From Vibrio pomeroyi (GTDB lineage Bacteria > Pseudomonadota > Gammaproteobacteria > Enterobacterales > Vibrionaceae), in NCBI GenBank assembly GCA_041879425.1, contig CP090854.1, positions 1,984,001 through 2,048,000 on the forward strand: a DNA stretch of 64,000 nucleotides. Reading direction: 5' to 3'. Within the stretch, counting starts at the first letter, position 1. Each line of letters begins with the position of its first letter. The notes under the pieces are model-generated. The model worked only from the letters and a program-made list of their open reading frames with translations. It searched no databases and was not told where the DNA came from. Below, piece after piece: positions 25,618 to 36,268 of this stretch. The position numbers were made by a program, and so were the translations under genes.

Positions 25618-28600
25618 ATGCCGGATGCCAAATCAAACAAGTCAGGCAATGTAAAGAAAACAGTAGGCATTTCTGCCCTGGCCTCTGTCGCCTTTTTTAC
25701 CGTCGCCTCTAGCGTTATTCTATTAACACCACTCAATGCTTATTTGGTGTGGGCACTGACGACTATCGCCATTATATCCACGCTTATCGGCTTTATTTGC
25801 TACTGGGTGCTCATTAAGCGCAGCGCAAAATCACAAGAAGAGTCGTTAGACAAAGAACTGATTCAGAAAAGACAAAAGCAACTAGCAAACCATTTCAAGC
25901 GTATGATCAGCGGGCAAAAGCGCAAAACTCGCTTAACTAGTCGTTACGACCAGCCTATCTATTTGCTATTGAGCCAAAACCCGAACAAAGACAAAAGCAT
26001 CATCACGCAGATGGGTTACGAGGCTTATAAGCTTGATGATTTCGGTAATGACATCGAATTCCCTATCCTATTTTGGGTCAGTGAGCATTCAATTTTGGTA
26101 TCTATCAGCATGGGGGAAGACCAACATCCTGAATACCTGAAAACACTGTGTCAGTCCTTAACCGCTTGGCGCCCAAGACAAGCGGCCAATGGCTTGTTGC
26201 TTACTACTGACGTTTCCTCACTATTAGCAAACAATGAACAAATCACACAGCAAGCTGACGAACTCAAATCAACAATAAAGACGTTTAATCAAGCATTTGG
26301 TGTCAGCTTGCCGATATATAACGTTATATCGAACATGGGCAGCATCAGTGATTTTTGTCAGTTCTTCTCCGCTTTTGATGAGTCGAAACGCGATGAAGTA
26401 TTCGGTGCTACCGCTCCTTATTCGATACACGGTGGCATCGATGCAAACTGGTTTAATGATGAATACGATCATTTGATCAGTGAATTGATCGCGAACATGA
26501 GCAATGCATTAGCAGGTCAATTGAATCAAGATTACCGGAACTCTATTGCTAGTGCCCCTTTCCAATTCGGCTTGTTAAAACAGAACCTTTGGCTGTTCCT
26601 AAATCGCTTGTATCGTGGAGAGCAACTCAGCGATGCACTGCAGTTTAGAGGCTTTTACTTCACTCATGATGGTCAAAGCTCTGCTCAATCAGACTTATTG
26701 GCGAGCGCTGTCTCTTACTCCGTCGGCCACGAGCATTATCAGCAGAATGAGCAAATCCCGGTAAACCAAACCCTGTTTGCCCAATACCTGATGACTCACG
26801 TGATCCTATCTGAGCACGAACTTGTCGGCGTAAACAAACGCAAAGAGAACACCTTACTCGTGAATCAAGTGCTGTTCACACTCTCTTGGATTGGCTTACT
26901 TGCCGCCGTATTGCTGGTGATTAAGTTCGACTTCGATTTCCAGAACCAACGTGAGACTAGAGCCGATGTGATGTTGGAACGTTATAAAGAAGCCATCTCG
27001 GCATCGCCTTATGACATCGAAAACATGGCGGACAATATTCCGAACCTGTTCTCACTGCAGCGAATCTACAACCTCTACAATCAGCCGGAGCCTTGGTATA
27101 GCTTGCCGTTTATGCCAAACCCAAGTATCAAGGAAGAAGTCGAAGAAGCATACTTCACCGAGTTACAACAAGTCCTGATTCCTTCTATGGAGAACACACT
27201 CGAGAAAGATCTCTTCGTCTATGTGAACTTAGAAGATCAGTCACAGACTCTCTCTTTACTTAATAACTATCGTTTACTGTTTAGCAAAGACAGAACCAAC
27301 GTCCAAGAGCTTAAGAACTACTACGTTCGTACTCTGCAAGATCAAGGTGAAGCTGATAGCGTCAACATCGCTCAATTAGACGTGCTGCTTAATGACATCT
27401 TTGCGCGTAACCTGACGCCGATAAAATCGAATCATGATTTAGAAAGTCTTGCCAAGAAAGTCATCACTCAAACAGGCATTGAAACCCTGCTGTACGAACA
27501 CATCCAAAGTTCGACAGCCTATGCCAAACGCGTCGATATTCGCGGTGAGTTAGGTGACAACTTTGGCTCAGTACTTCAATTTTCGCCAAGCTACGCTGGC
27601 TACTTGGTTCCGTATATCTACACACCAACCGGTTTTAACGAACTCGATTTATCGGTGAACTCTCCTACTCTCAAGTCCGCTTTGCAGTCCTATGAAGGTG
27701 TGGCTGGCGCTTATCCTAGCGCATTAGAACTTCACCGCATCAGTAGAGAGTTAAAGCAGACTTATCAGAACGACTACATCAACTATTGGCGTGATTTAGT
27801 TCGTAATGTCGAGGTCAAAGAAGTAGCCGATCCAACGCAACTGAAAAGTGCCCTAACGAGCCTATCAGAAGCAAGCAATAACCCACTCGTCAGTTTGTAT
27901 TCGACCATAGCTAAATATACCTATGTAGAGCTTGAAATCCCTGCGAAGGATGACAAAGAGCAAGATCCTGCAAGCATGCCGATTCAAGATCCTGACAAGA
28001 AGGAATCTGCTCGCCAGATATCTCTTAGCTTCCAAGCATATAAGAAACAGGTATCGGCCAATGACCAAGGTAAGAAGCCAATAGATAACCTTCTTACGGC
28101 GTTTATCAATGCTAAAAAATGGGGAGACAAGTTTTACGAAACTAAGGAGCCACAAAAGGTCGCCTTTGATACGCTGTCCGTTACGTTGCAAGCTGGTAAC
28201 CCTATTGCTTCACTATCCAGCTTATCCAACAGTCATTTAGAGGTCGCTGAAGAGCTGATTAATAAGGTGGTACACCAAAGCAATGAGACGGTAATGTCAC
28301 TGGCTCACGACTTCCTGAATACAGCATGGTCAAATGAAATTTATCAGCCTTATCAACAGCGTTTAGCTTCATTCTATCCATTCAATCAAAAATCTAAATC
28401 AGACGTGAGTGTGGCAGATGTTAAAGCCTTCTTCGTGACCAACGGGATTGTCGACAAGTTCTCTCAAACTCGCCTGAATGGATTCGTAAAAGACAGCGAC
28501 GAAGCGCCTTATTTACCGGGGCTACTTCCAGGTACGGGCTTATCGATCACACCCGATGTTTGGACAATGATGGATAAGGCTGCTGATATAAAGAGCGCCC

Positions 28601-29010
28601 TATTCTTAGCCGATCCATCCAATATCCTGATTAACTTCCAGTTGAAAGCCGTCGATATGACGCCCAACATCACGGAGTTTTCGATCATTTCAGATAAGCC
28701 AATCTTTACCTATCGTCATGGTCCAACGCTATGGAGCCAACAATCGTGGCAAGGTGACGCGAAGTTTATTGAGAAGCTAGGCGTTCAACTCAATGCGCAG
28801 GACTCTACAATTGGGCAGAACACTGTGAAAGGCACATGGAGTTGGTTCCGCTTGTTCGAACCAAACGTGAACTTTACCTCGGCACAAGACACTCAGGTTG
28901 AGTTTGTTTACGGCGACAGCAAGGTGAAACTGACCATTAAAACTCAAGGTCAATCGAATCCGTTTGTTCCGGGCTTCTTCTCTGGGTTCTCTCTACCAAG
29001 TGGGATCTAA
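25618..29010 (+). CDS. tssM: T6SS membrane protein TssM (IcmF family), no P-loop
   Basis: TssM spans the inner membrane and periplasm. The 1130-residue protein has two N-terminal helices (about 20-62), a cytoplasmic domain, a third helix (about 415-437) and a long periplasmic region ending in the TssJ-binding beta domain (FQLKAVDMTPNITEF, GTWSWFRLFE). At the place where many IcmF proteins have a Walker A motif, residues about 113-130 read PIYLLLSQNPNKDKS; the later TK-D nucleotide motif is also missing (PIYNVISNMGS). Nucleotide binding is therefore probably lost, as in some T6SS lineages. ATG 25618 follows AAGGAAGAG. It is full length and otherwise normal. Confidence 0.94.
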   Translation: MPDAKSNKSGNVKKTVGISALASVAFFTVASSVILLTPLNAYLVWALTTIAIISTLIGFICYWVLIKRSAKSQEESLDKELIQKRQKQLANHFKRMISGQKRKTRLTSRYDQPIYLLLSQNPNKDKSIITQMGYEAYKLDDFGNDIEFPILFWVSEHSILVSISMGEDQHPEYLKTLCQSLTAWRPRQAANGLLLTTDVSSLLANNEQITQQADELKSTIKTFNQAFGVSLPIYNVISNMGSISDFCQFFSAFDESKRDEVFGATAPYSIHGGIDANWFNDEYDHLISELIANMSNALAGQLNQDYRNSIASAPFQFGLLKQNLWLFLNRLYRGEQLSDALQFRGFYFTHDGQSSAQSDLLASAVSYSVGHEHYQQNEQIPVNQTLFAQYLMTHVILSEHELVGVNKRKENTLLVNQVLFTLSWIGLLAAVLLVIKFDFDFQNQRETRADVMLERYKEAISASPYDIENMADNIPNLFSLQRIYNLYNQPEPWYSLPFMPNPSIKEEVEEAYFTELQQVLIPSMENTLEKDLFVYVNLEDQSQTLSLLNNYRLLFSKDRTNVQELKNYYVRTLQDQGEADSVNIAQLDVLLNDIFARNLTPIKSNHDLESLAKKVITQTGIETLLYEHIQSSTAYAKRVDIRGELGDNFGSVLQFSPSYAGYLVPYIYTPTGFNELDLSVNSPTLKSALQSYEGVAGAYPSALELHRISRELKQTYQNDYINYWRDLVRNVEVKEVADPTQLKSALTSLSEASNNPLVSLYSTIAKYTYVELEIPAKDDKEQDPASMPIQDPDKKESARQISLSFQAYKKQVSANDQGKKPIDNLLTAFINAKKWGDKFYETKEPQKVAFDTLSVTLQAGNPIASLSSLSNSHLEVAEELINKVVHQSNETVMSLAHDFLNTAWSNEIYQPYQQRLASFYPFNQKSKSDVSVADVKAFFVTNGIVDKFSQTRLNGFVKDSDEAPYLPGLLPGTGLSITPDVWTMMDKAADIKSALFLADPSNILINFQLKAVDMTPNITEFSIISDKPIFTYRHGPTLWSQQSWQGDAKFIEKLGVQLNAQDSTIGQNTVKGTWSWFRLFEPNVNFTSAQDTQVEFVYGDSKVKLTIKTQGQSNPFVPGFFSGFSLPSGI

Positions 29011-29746
29011 TAACGCTTCTTCAAATAGCTCGCCTTCCCTATCGAGGCGAGCTCAACTCTCCGAAGATCTTGCCTCTTCTAATCAGAGGAATTTGAATGA
29101 TGAAAAGCTTCAGCAAGTGCTCCAGCATCATGGTTACACTGAACTCACTCGTTTAAGTTCGCGAGTTTTCAGAGCCCAGCACCCTAATTGGGGACTGGTA
29201 ACGATCAAGTACGCTCAAGAGCTAAAGCACCGCCACTTTCTAAAACAAGAGGCGGAGTTTCTCTACTCCAATACTAATTTCAATACCAACTCTAATAAAC
29301 AAGACATCTGGCTGCAATATTGTGATTACTTTTCTAGCCACAAGAGTGACTGCCTAGTGCTTTCTTACATTGATGGTCAGACACTATTGGAAATTCAAAC
29401 CAATTCACAGCCCACACAGCCTTTGCTTTATCACTGGCTGAACGCGCTAGAAAAGGTCATAAACCAAGTCCACACGTTAGGTTTCGTTCATGGTGATATC
29501 AAACCTTCCAACATTATTTGTAATCCACAAGGTAAAGCTCAACTCATCGACTTTGGCTCTGTCACTAAAATAGGGACGGAACGCTCTGTGCTTCGCTTTG
29601 ACAGCTACACACCTCGATACTCTAGACACCAATCAATCACAAACAAGTTGGATGATTGGTTCGCGCTCGCTGTCATATTAGAAGAGCTATTAGATGCTGC
29701 AGCACTGCCAAGTCGATATCAGATTCTATTAAAGCAGCATAGATAA
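28964..29746 (+). CDS. T6SS-linked Ser/Thr kinase-like protein (start uncertain, non-ATG)
   Basis: The product (up to 260 residues) has a protein-kinase core: an ATP-site lysine in VTIKYAQ, a catalytic loop FVHGDIKPSNIIC (HGD for the usual HRD) and the metal-binding motif LIDFGSV. There is no clear glycine-rich loop and no activation-segment APE. The frame contains no ATG at all. Possible starts are TTG 28964 and GTG 29000 inside the tssM end, or TTG 29093, and none has a good ribosome site. It probably phosphorylates a T6SS partner recognised by TagH; no PppA-like phosphatase gene is in the cluster. The kinase family is clear, activity not proven. Confidence 0.75.
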   Translation: MFRASSLGSLYQVGSNNASSNSSPSLSRRAQLSEDLASSNQRNLNDEKLQQVLQHHGYTELTRLSSRVFRAQHPNWGLVTIKYAQELKHRHFLKQEAEFLYSNTNFNTNSNKQDIWLQYCDYFSSHKSDCLVLSYIDGQTLLEIQTNSQPTQPLLYHWLNALEKVINQVHTLGFVHGDIKPSNIICNPQGKAQLIDFGSVTKIGTERSVLRFDSYTPRYSRHQSITNKLDDWFALAVILEELLDAAALPSRYQILLKQHR

Positions 29747-29784
29747 ACCGGCCATATCTACAGTTTTACAGATCTGCAGACAAC

Positions 29785-29814
29785 AAAAAGCGGATGATCA
29801 ATCATCCGCTTTTT
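29785..29814. terminator. Bidirectional terminator closing the T6SS run
   Basis: A perfect 13-bp stem (29785-29797 with 29802-29814) around a four-base loop carries A and T tracts on both sides. It can stop transcription of the T6SS run from the left and of the convergent gene at 29936-31165 from the right. Confidence 0.85.
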
Positions 29815-29860
29815 GCATTCGTTTTAAGCACGTTAAGTCTTACTTTGAGCTTTGGTGGCT

Positions 29861-29950
29861 GAGTTTTTAGTGCACTAGGAGTTTTTAGTGCACTAGGATT
29901 TTTTAGGGCGCTAGGAGTTATTCGAACACAAAGAGTTATTCAGGCACTAA
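29861..29950. repeat. Five 18-bp tandem repeats at the 3' end of the convergent orphan gene
   Basis: Five contiguous 18-bp units run from 29861 to 29950. Units 1 (29861-29878) and 2 (29879-29896) are identical; units 3-5 diverge. The stop codon of the minus-strand gene lies in unit 5 (29936-29938), and each unit read on the minus strand holds an in-frame TAA at codon 4 or 5. This looks like repeated duplication of the gene's last six codons. Confidence 0.8.
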
Positions 29951-31165
29951 AAGCGATTCCAATCCACCAGCAACCGTCGCTGCGAGTGCTTTAGGCGCTA
30001 GGCTTTCTTTTACACTCTCTTTGATCGTTGTGCCGTTGAAGAAATTCTTAACCTGTTGCTTTCTTACTGCCTTGGTAAACGCTTTTTCATCCGTTCCCGG
30101 TATAAAGTTAGGCTCACCACGCGCTGCGTTCAACACCTGCTTCACTCCGGGCTTATTACTCTCTAACGAGATTTCACTATTAGCAATGAACGCCTTGGCT
30201 TCTTCTTGTAGCGTAGCGTAAGCACTCAATGTCGACTTCTGGAAAGACAACTTAATCACAGAAGGATCAGTGTTCACCTTAAAGCCAAACTTTCGCTTAA
30301 TTCTTCGAGTTAATCGCGTCTTCATATTCGGAGGTGGTGGCGTAATGTCTGTGATAGATAAGAAGTTATATGGCGAACTGTAACAAGGCATGCAAACCAT
30401 ATAGGAAGCAATCACAGGGATCTCTTCCATCTTCATTTTGAACCAGTCGCGGAAGAAGTTCGCGCCAATAACGTCTCGCTTTTGATTAAGCATCACACAC
30501 TCTTGCTTAAACTTGCGAAACTTACGTTCCATTACCCACTTGTCGTATAAACCGCGGAAAAAGTTGAAGATAGAAAGTACGGCTTTAACAATACTGGTCA
30601 CCGTTGCGCCAATACCTGAGCTCGCAAGGTTAATCGCAATCACACCACCATGAGCCAATGCGATCATTGAATCTTGGATAGCAACCGCACGAATCTCGCC
30701 ACGGATTTTATCAATCACATCAGCACCAACACGCGTTGTGCTCATAGAGCTCAAGTGACGAGTTTTGTGGTTGTTTACAGCTTTACCTAACGCCGAGTAA
30801 ATCCGCGTGGCGGCTTCTTTTATGTCGTCGATAGCAGGTGCTAAGTCTGCAAAAATCCGCTTAACTAAGCTTGGAATCATGCTCAGTATCTGCGCCTTAA
30901 TATCATCCATCGCGATACTGGTTATGCTCTTAGCGTAATCGAGGAATTTCTCTTTGATCTGCTCGGTTATGTTTTCAATCATACCCGCGAGGCTGGTTCC
31001 ACTTCCTGTGACGCCCTCAGTAATGGTACCTGTTAAGCTGTCTACTTCTGTTGCAGCGGCAACTGCAATCTTAACTTTATCTACTTTAGTGACACCCACC
31101 AAATCAGCATTCGCAAACAGCGATAGCATGTCTTTCTGAATGAGGGTCAGCCCTGTATTCGGCAT
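29936..31165 (-). CDS. Orphan protein of unknown function convergent with the T6SS run
   Basis: I do not recognise this 409-residue protein. The start is ATG 31165 (MPNTGLTLIQKDML), with AGGGAGA about seven bases upstream; the longer frame from 31231 is unlikely. It has a helical N-terminus with amphipathic stretches (MDDIKAQILSMIPSLVKRIF), a hydrophobic Gly/Ala-rich region near 175-210 (GGVIAINLASSGIGATVTSIVKAVLSIFNFF), a basic middle part, the strings PPPPNMKTRLTRRIKRKFGF, and a small C-terminal helix. No signal peptide or catalytic motif is visible. Placed head-on to the T6SS run, it could be an effector, perhaps pore-forming, or an unrelated island gene. This is a guess from position and composition. 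Confidence 0.7.
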   Translation of the reverse strand: MPNTGLTLIQKDMLSLFANADLVGVTKVDKVKIAVAAATEVDSLTGTITEGVTGSGTSLAGMIENITEQIKEKFLDYAKSITSIAMDDIKAQILSMIPSLVKRIFADLAPAIDDIKEAATRIYSALGKAVNNHKTRHLSSMSTTRVGADVIDKIRGEIRAVAIQDSMIALAHGGVIAINLASSGIGATVTSIVKAVLSIFNFFRGLYDKWVMERKFRKFKQECVMLNQKRDVIGANFFRDWFKMKMEEIPVIASYMVCMPCYSSPYNFLSITDITPPPPNMKTRLTRRIKRKFGFKVNTDPSVIKLSFQKSTLSAYATLQEEAKAFIANSEISLESNKPGVKQVLNAARGEPNFIPGTDEKAFTKAVRKQQVKNFFNGTTIKESVKESLAPKALAATVAGGLESLLVPE

Positions 31166-31479
31166 CGTACGTTCTCCCTGTAACAAATCCACGATAGAAG
31201 TTACTTGAACGACTAAGTACCCCTGAATCATTCGGTCTTAGCGAACTAAAACGTGAACTATTCAACCTTGATCGCACTACTACACTATCCATGTAGTTAT
31301 TCTTTGTTAAATAAAGGTTAACATATAAAATATCTATTCATAGAAAGGTTCGCCATTATTTCCTTTTAGATTCCAAAACCAACAATTAACCCTCCAGAAA
31401 TCATGCATTTCCACCAAATTCCACTACGCTTTATTAGCATAGAACATAGCAATCTGATTAAATTTTTTAGGGACGAAAA
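31166..31479. promoter_or_regulatory. Divergent intergenic region, orphan gene / response regulator
   Basis: This 314-bp AT-rich region separates the minus-strand orphan gene from the plus-strand regulator gene, so promoters for both should lie here. I see no repeat or clear operator. Confidence 0.4.
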
Positions 31480-32523
31480 ATGAATCAAATTACGACAGAG
31501 AAACCGATTATTCTGGTTGTTGATGACATCCCGGATAACATCCATACCCTCTCGGGGATCCTTAACGACGACTTTAAAATCAAAGCAGCGACATCCGGTG
31601 AAAAGGCTTTGAAAATCGCCGCCTCATCGCCAAAGCCCCATCTCATTCTTCTTGATATCATGATGCCAGAAATGGATGGTTATGAAGTTTGCCGCAGGCT
31701 TAAAAGTGACCCAGTCACATCTGATATCCCTGTTATCTTCGTTACCGCTAAAACCGATGTGGTCGACGAACAAAAAGGCTTTGAACTCGGAGCCGTGGAT
31801 TACATCACCAAACCCGTCAGCCCACCCATTGTGAAGGCTCGTGTAGTGACACACATTTCTCTGTACGACCAAAACCTAGCGCTCTCTCGTAAGGTTAGGC
31901 AGAGAACAGAGGCATTAGCGATGAGCCGCCTTGAGATTATCCGCAAGCTTGGTCGCGCCGCTGAATATAAGGACAACGAAACTGGTATGCACGTTGTAAG
32001 AATGAGTTACTACTCCAAGATTCTTGCTCAGCAGTTAGACGTCAGTGAAGAGTGGGTAGAATTATTATTCCAAGCAGCGCCGATGCACGATATTGGTAAA
32101 ATCGGTATTCCTGACCGCATATTGGGTAAACCCGGTAAGCTTGATGCAGATGAGTGGGCGATCATGCAAACACACGTCACCATTGGTGGGGATATTATTG
32201 GAGACAATGACTCTAAATTGCTCAAACTTGCCCAAGAAATCGCCCTTTACCACCATGAGAAATGGGATGGCAGTGGCTACCCTCATAAGCTGTCAGGTGA
32301 AGATATCCCTCTAAGTGCACGCATTGTTGCCATTGCAGACGTGTTCGATGCCCTAACCAGCGAACGTCCATACAAAGAAGCTTGGCCGATCGAAAAAGCA
32401 ATTGGACTGATACAAGAACAAGCTGGCCAACACTTCGACCCTAACTTGGTCCCTATCTTCATTAGTAAGCTCGACGAGATGCTCACCGTCAAAGACTCTT
32501 TTACTGATGAACAAGAACATTAA
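31480..32523 (+). CDS. REC-HD-GYP response regulator
   Basis: The 347-residue protein has a receiver domain (residues about 10-125; acidic VVDDIPDN, phospho-accepting Asp in [18 protein letters not shown] near residue 58, lysine in YITKPVSPP) followed by a complete HD-GYP domain (about 150-335; [49 protein letters not shown]). Such RpfG-like regulators degrade c-di-GMP when phosphorylated. A GGGACG site precedes the ATG. The hybrid kinase gene starts 33 bp downstream and is the probable phosphate donor. Confidence 0.93.
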   Translation: MNQITTEKPIILVVDDIPDNIHTLSGILNDDFKIKAATSGEKALKIAASSPKPHLILLDIMMPEMDGYEVCRRLKSDPVTSDIPVIFVTAKTDVVDEQKGFELGAVDYITKPVSPPIVKARVVTHISLYDQNLALSRKVRQRTEALAMSRLEIIRKLGRAAEYKDNETGMHVVRMSYYSKILAQQLDVSEEWVELLFQAAPMHDIGKIGIPDRILGKPGKLDADEWAIMQTHVTIGGDIIGDNDSKLLKLAQEIALYHHEKWDGSGYPHKLSGEDIPLSARIVAIADVFDALTSERPYKEAWPIEKAIGLIQEQAGQHFDPNLVPIFISKLDEMLTVKDSFTDEQEH

Positions 32524-32555
32524 GTACGCTGGTACTTTATACACACAGGTACTTT

Positions 32556-35500
32556 ATGAATACTGTTTCTAGATTCGCTACTGATTCAAAAATAATCTTA
32601 ATCTCGTTTCTTATTGCGGCCATCGTGGTGTTTTCCGTCGCTGTTGGCGCTTGGATCAACCTCAATAATCGATTCATTGGTGTTGAAGAGTACGCCTCTA
32701 GTACTAGATTATTGACCTCCCTTGATAAACTGCGCGTTTACGAACTCTCCTTCAGCAACGATTACAACGAACAAGTTATCGAAGACTTTGATCAAGAAGC
32801 AAAGCACACCATTCAGCTCGCCAACGATTATGAGGGCGAATATGCAGCATCACTACCTGTTGATTCGCTCACCAAGTACCTGATTCAATTCAAAGAATAT
32901 GTCGACATCATCAAGTTGAGCCAATCAACTAGAGCACTCATGGACGAGCGCTCAAACGCCGCAACAAAGCTGTTACGGGACATGAGGGATTTACATAACC
33001 AAGCCATTAACCAAAACAGTCAGAATATAAGAGCACTAAGACTAACCAGCGAAGGCCTAACCAACGTTGCCTTAAAAACCAGTCAACTTGCCACTCTTGC
33101 GGTCAATATACAAAATCTCGAAAAAGAATACCTACTCAACGGTGATCTAAAAACCTACTCGTTGGTCAAATTTGAGATGCAAAAAGCTTCACAGTTAGTT
33201 TTGGAACTGCAACAACAGATCTCAGATGACAACGGGCAACAACTTTTAGACATCATCGATAAAGCGAAGAACCGCTACTACACCAACTTAGTTCAACTCC
33301 AAGGCGTGCCAGTTTCTTCTACTAAATTAAGAGCTTCACTCATCAGTCAAGTCACACTCAGTGGTTCTGAATTTTCGCGTTCGGTTGGGTTACTCTATCA
33401 AGCAAAGCAGAGCCAAGTGGCTGAGCTGAATCATCTCGTATCCCAATCCCAAGCCGAACTCTCATCTCAATTACTCATAGGGCAAGAACTGCTGGAGATT
33501 CGTACACTATTAAGTCGTTCAAGTCGATTAGATCGCGATTTCCTTTTGACTAGCTCAGAGGAGCAGAAACTCATTGCCAACAGAGTCTCCGACGTCATCA
33601 ATGAAATGCAAGCTAAGTCAAGCAACGCTCAACAGCTTATTCGCTTGTACGCGCCAAATATAAAAATAACCGCCTTTGATATGCATATTAGTGTCTATGA
33701 ATCTCAATTTAGTGAGTTGGTCAACTCCCAGATGCGCGGCCACCAATTGCTTGAAGCTATGGACAGTTCCTTTATAGAACTTCGAGATTTTGTATCCCAA
33801 CGCCACTTAGCGGAGAGCGTCAATGTAAAAGATTCGTCTAGTGTCACTTTTCACTTAGCTGTTGGCGGTGTGATCTTCTTCGTCATCATATTGTTAATGG
33901 GCTTACTCGCTAACAAGGCGCATTCAGCTTTAGAAGCTTTCGCACACAGTCTAGCCGAAGCAAGAGACGAAGCTGATGCCGCAAACCAAGCAAAATCGGA
34001 CTTCCTCGCTAACATGAGTCATGAAATTCGAACGCCAATGAATGCCATCATTGGTATGAGCTACTTGGCACTGAAAACTGATTTAACCAAGGCGCAGCGT
34101 AACTACATCCACAAAGTAAAACTCTCTTCAGACACCCTACTCGGCCTTATCAACGACATTCTCGATTTCTCTAAAATCGAAGCGGGTAAATTGGACATAG
34201 AGAACGTTGATTTCCACCTTGAGAACGTACTCGATAACATCACCAATCTAGTTGGTTTACGTGCTTCTGAGCGTGGGCTAGAGCTCCTTATCCAAGTAGA
34301 CCGAGACGTACCGACCAATCTGATTGGTGACCCGTTAAGGCTTGGTCAAATCCTGATTAACCTGAGTAACAACGCTGTTAAGTTCACAGAGAAAGGCGAA
34401 GTGAAAATTTCAATCTCTGTCGAAGAAAGAAATGGCGATGACATCAAGCTGAACTTTGCTGTTTCAGACAGTGGCATTGGTATGACACAAGAACAAGCCG
34501 CTAAGCTGTTCAACAAATTCACGCAAGCCGACAGCTCTACCACCCGAAAATATGGTGGTACTGGCTTAGGTTTGGCGATCAGTAAAGAACTAAGCCAACT
34601 AATGGGTGGAGACATCCAAGTGACGACTGAGCTTGGCAAAGGATCAACCTTCTCCTTCACCATCTCAACACAAGTCAGCCACTCTATTACTCAAAACCGA
34701 GTCGTGGTTCCTGCTTCGATTAATCATTTGAAAGTGCTGGTTGTTGATGATAATTCCAGTGCGCGCTTGATCGTTGGCGATATTCTCGAGTCTCTCAAGC
34801 TGACTCCAACGTTAAGTGCCTCTGTTGATGAAGCCTTAGTAGAACTCCACACTGCAGATGTTAACAACAAGCCCTTTGATCTGATTATCTCTGATTGGAA
34901 AATGCCTAAGCGCGATGGTGTTGACCTGTTAGAAGCGCTCAATCACGGCTTATCATTGAGTAAAGAGCCGAAAATAATGATGCTCACCGCTTATGGTCGT
35001 GAAGAACTAGCCGAGGCCATTACCCAAAGAGGATTTGAAGTTCCAAGTATTTTGGACAAACCGATTACTTCGTCTCACCTTTACGACTCTATCGTATCCC
35101 TTTATGGACTGGACTCAGATCGAGTATCTCGCAGCGAATTGGAACAACAGAACCAGCTTGCCAATGTTCAACAACTCGCAGGTGCTAACCTCTTGTTGGT
35201 TGAAGACAACGAGATAAACCAAGAACTAGCCACTGAGCTGTTAGAGGGGCAGCAGATTAAAGTCACTATTGCAGAGAATGGGCAACAAGCCATCGAGCTT
35301 TATCAGCAAGCCATCACTGACGAGACCCCTTTCGATGGTATTTTGATGGACTGCCAGATGCCGATTATGGATGGATACGAGGCGACAGAGCATATTCGTA
35401 ACGAGATAAAAGACAGCCAAACCCCTATCATCGCAATGACCGCAAACGTGATGGAACGAGATAAAGAGAAAGCACTCAACTGTGGTATGAGTGACATCAT

Positions 35501-36230
35501 CGCGAAACCGATTGATGTAGGCTCTATGTTCGCAACCTTAGCTAATTGGGTTTCACCGTCTAACCCAGTACAATTCAATGTTTTGTTGCAAGAGTCGAGT
35601 GTAACTCCACAAGATGACAACCGTTCAGAGAGTGAACCAGAGACATTGCCTGCCATTAATGGTCTCGATACCAACATGGGATTGATACGAGCAAGTAACA
35701 ATCACAAGCTCTACATGAAGTTATTGAAGCGATTTGTTGAAGCATATTCTGACGAAGATACCTTAACTGCTGAGCTATCAAGCAGTGCCCAGCAGCGCTA
35801 CTTGCACACCCTTAAAGGTGTGGCTGGTAATCTAGGTGCGAGCGATTTACATAGCTTGTGTGAAAAACTGGAGTCCGAGCTTACCGATGACGAACTAAAA
35901 CAGAACGTTATTAAAACCACGATCGAGATCAGTCAGGGGATCTCCAACGCAGTATTCCAAACAACAAACACAACCGACAACTCCAATGAACAAGTTACGG
36001 GTACTGACTCAGCAACAAATCAGCCAGATACTGTTTTGTACCATCAGTTGTTAGAAGCCGTTGCCAATGATGACACTGAAGCACTCAACATCATTCTTAA
36101 CATTGAAGATGGCACCGAGGTTGGGTTAACACCTTCTGAGTTCAAGAGATTAGAAAGCTCGTTAGAAGAGTTTGACTTCGATACAGCGACTGAACTGCTA
36201 AAAGGCTCAACACTAGCCAACTCATCATGA
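32556..36230 (+). CDS. Hybrid sensor histidine kinase (HK-REC-REC-Hpt)
   Basis: This 1224-residue inner-membrane protein has TM1 (about 15-37), a long periplasmic helical sensor to about 430, TM2 (about 432-455), HisKA with [11 protein letters not shown] (His near 490), HATPase_c ([23 protein letters not shown]), a first receiver from about 724 ([22 protein letters not shown]), a second from about 877 ([25 protein letters not shown]) and a C-terminal Hpt domain ([19 protein letters not shown], near 1085). It is a complete internal phosphorelay. The signal is unknown. It is presumably co-transcribed with the REC-HD-GYP gene and may feed it. AGGTACTTT precedes the ATG. Confidence 0.94.
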   Translation: MNTVSRFATDSKIILISFLIAAIVVFSVAVGAWINLNNRFIGVEEYASSTRLLTSLDKLRVYELSFSNDYNEQVIEDFDQEAKHTIQLANDYEGEYAASLPVDSLTKYLIQFKEYVDIIKLSQSTRALMDERSNAATKLLRDMRDLHNQAINQNSQNIRALRLTSEGLTNVALKTSQLATLAVNIQNLEKEYLLNGDLKTYSLVKFEMQKASQLVLELQQQISDDNGQQLLDIIDKAKNRYYTNLVQLQGVPVSSTKLRASLISQVTLSGSEFSRSVGLLYQAKQSQVAELNHLVSQSQAELSSQLLIGQELLEIRTLLSRSSRLDRDFLLTSSEEQKLIANRVSDVINEMQAKSSNAQQLIRLYAPNIKITAFDMHISVYESQFSELVNSQMRGHQLLEAMDSSFIELRDFVSQRHLAESVNVKDSSSVTFHLAVGGVIFFVIILLMGLLANKAHSALEAFAHSLAEARDEADAANQAKSDFLANMSHEIRTPMNAIIGMSYLALKTDLTKAQRNYIHKVKLSSDTLLGLINDILDFSKIEAGKLDIENVDFHLENVLDNITNLVGLRASERGLELLIQVDRDVPTNLIGDPLRLGQILINLSNNAVKFTEKGEVKISISVEERNGDDIKLNFAVSDSGIGMTQEQAAKLFNKFTQADSSTTRKYGGTGLGLAISKELSQLMGGDIQVTTELGKGSTFSFTISTQVSHSITQNRVVVPASINHLKVLVVDDNSSARLIVGDILESLKLTPTLSASVDEALVELHTADVNNKPFDLIISDWKMPKRDGVDLLEALNHGLSLSKEPKIMMLTAYGREELAEAITQRGFEVPSILDKPITSSHLYDSIVSLYGLDSDRVSRSELEQQNQLANVQQLAGANLLLVEDNEINQELATELLEGQQIKVTIAENGQQAIELYQQAITDETPFDGILMDCQMPIMDGYEATEHIRNEIKDSQTPIIAMTANVMERDKEKALNCGMSDIIAKPIDVGSMFATLANWVSPSNPVQFNVLLQESSVTPQDDNRSESEPETLPAINGLDTNMGLIRASNNHKLYMKLLKRFVEAYSDEDTLTAELSSSAQQRYLHTLKGVAGNLGASDLHSLCEKLESELTDDELKQNVIKTTIEISQGISNAVFQTTNTTDNSNEQVTGTDSATNQPDTVLYHQLLEAVANDDTEALNIILNIEDGTEVGLTPSEFKRLESSLEEFDFDTATELLKGSTLANSS

Positions 36231-36268
36231 GCCTTAAATACTAAATATGTCATAAATTACAAGCTGTT

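Noticed and set aside
29861..29950. Possible CRISPR array
   Set aside because: Units are contiguous 18-mers without spacers, so this is a simple tandem repeat.
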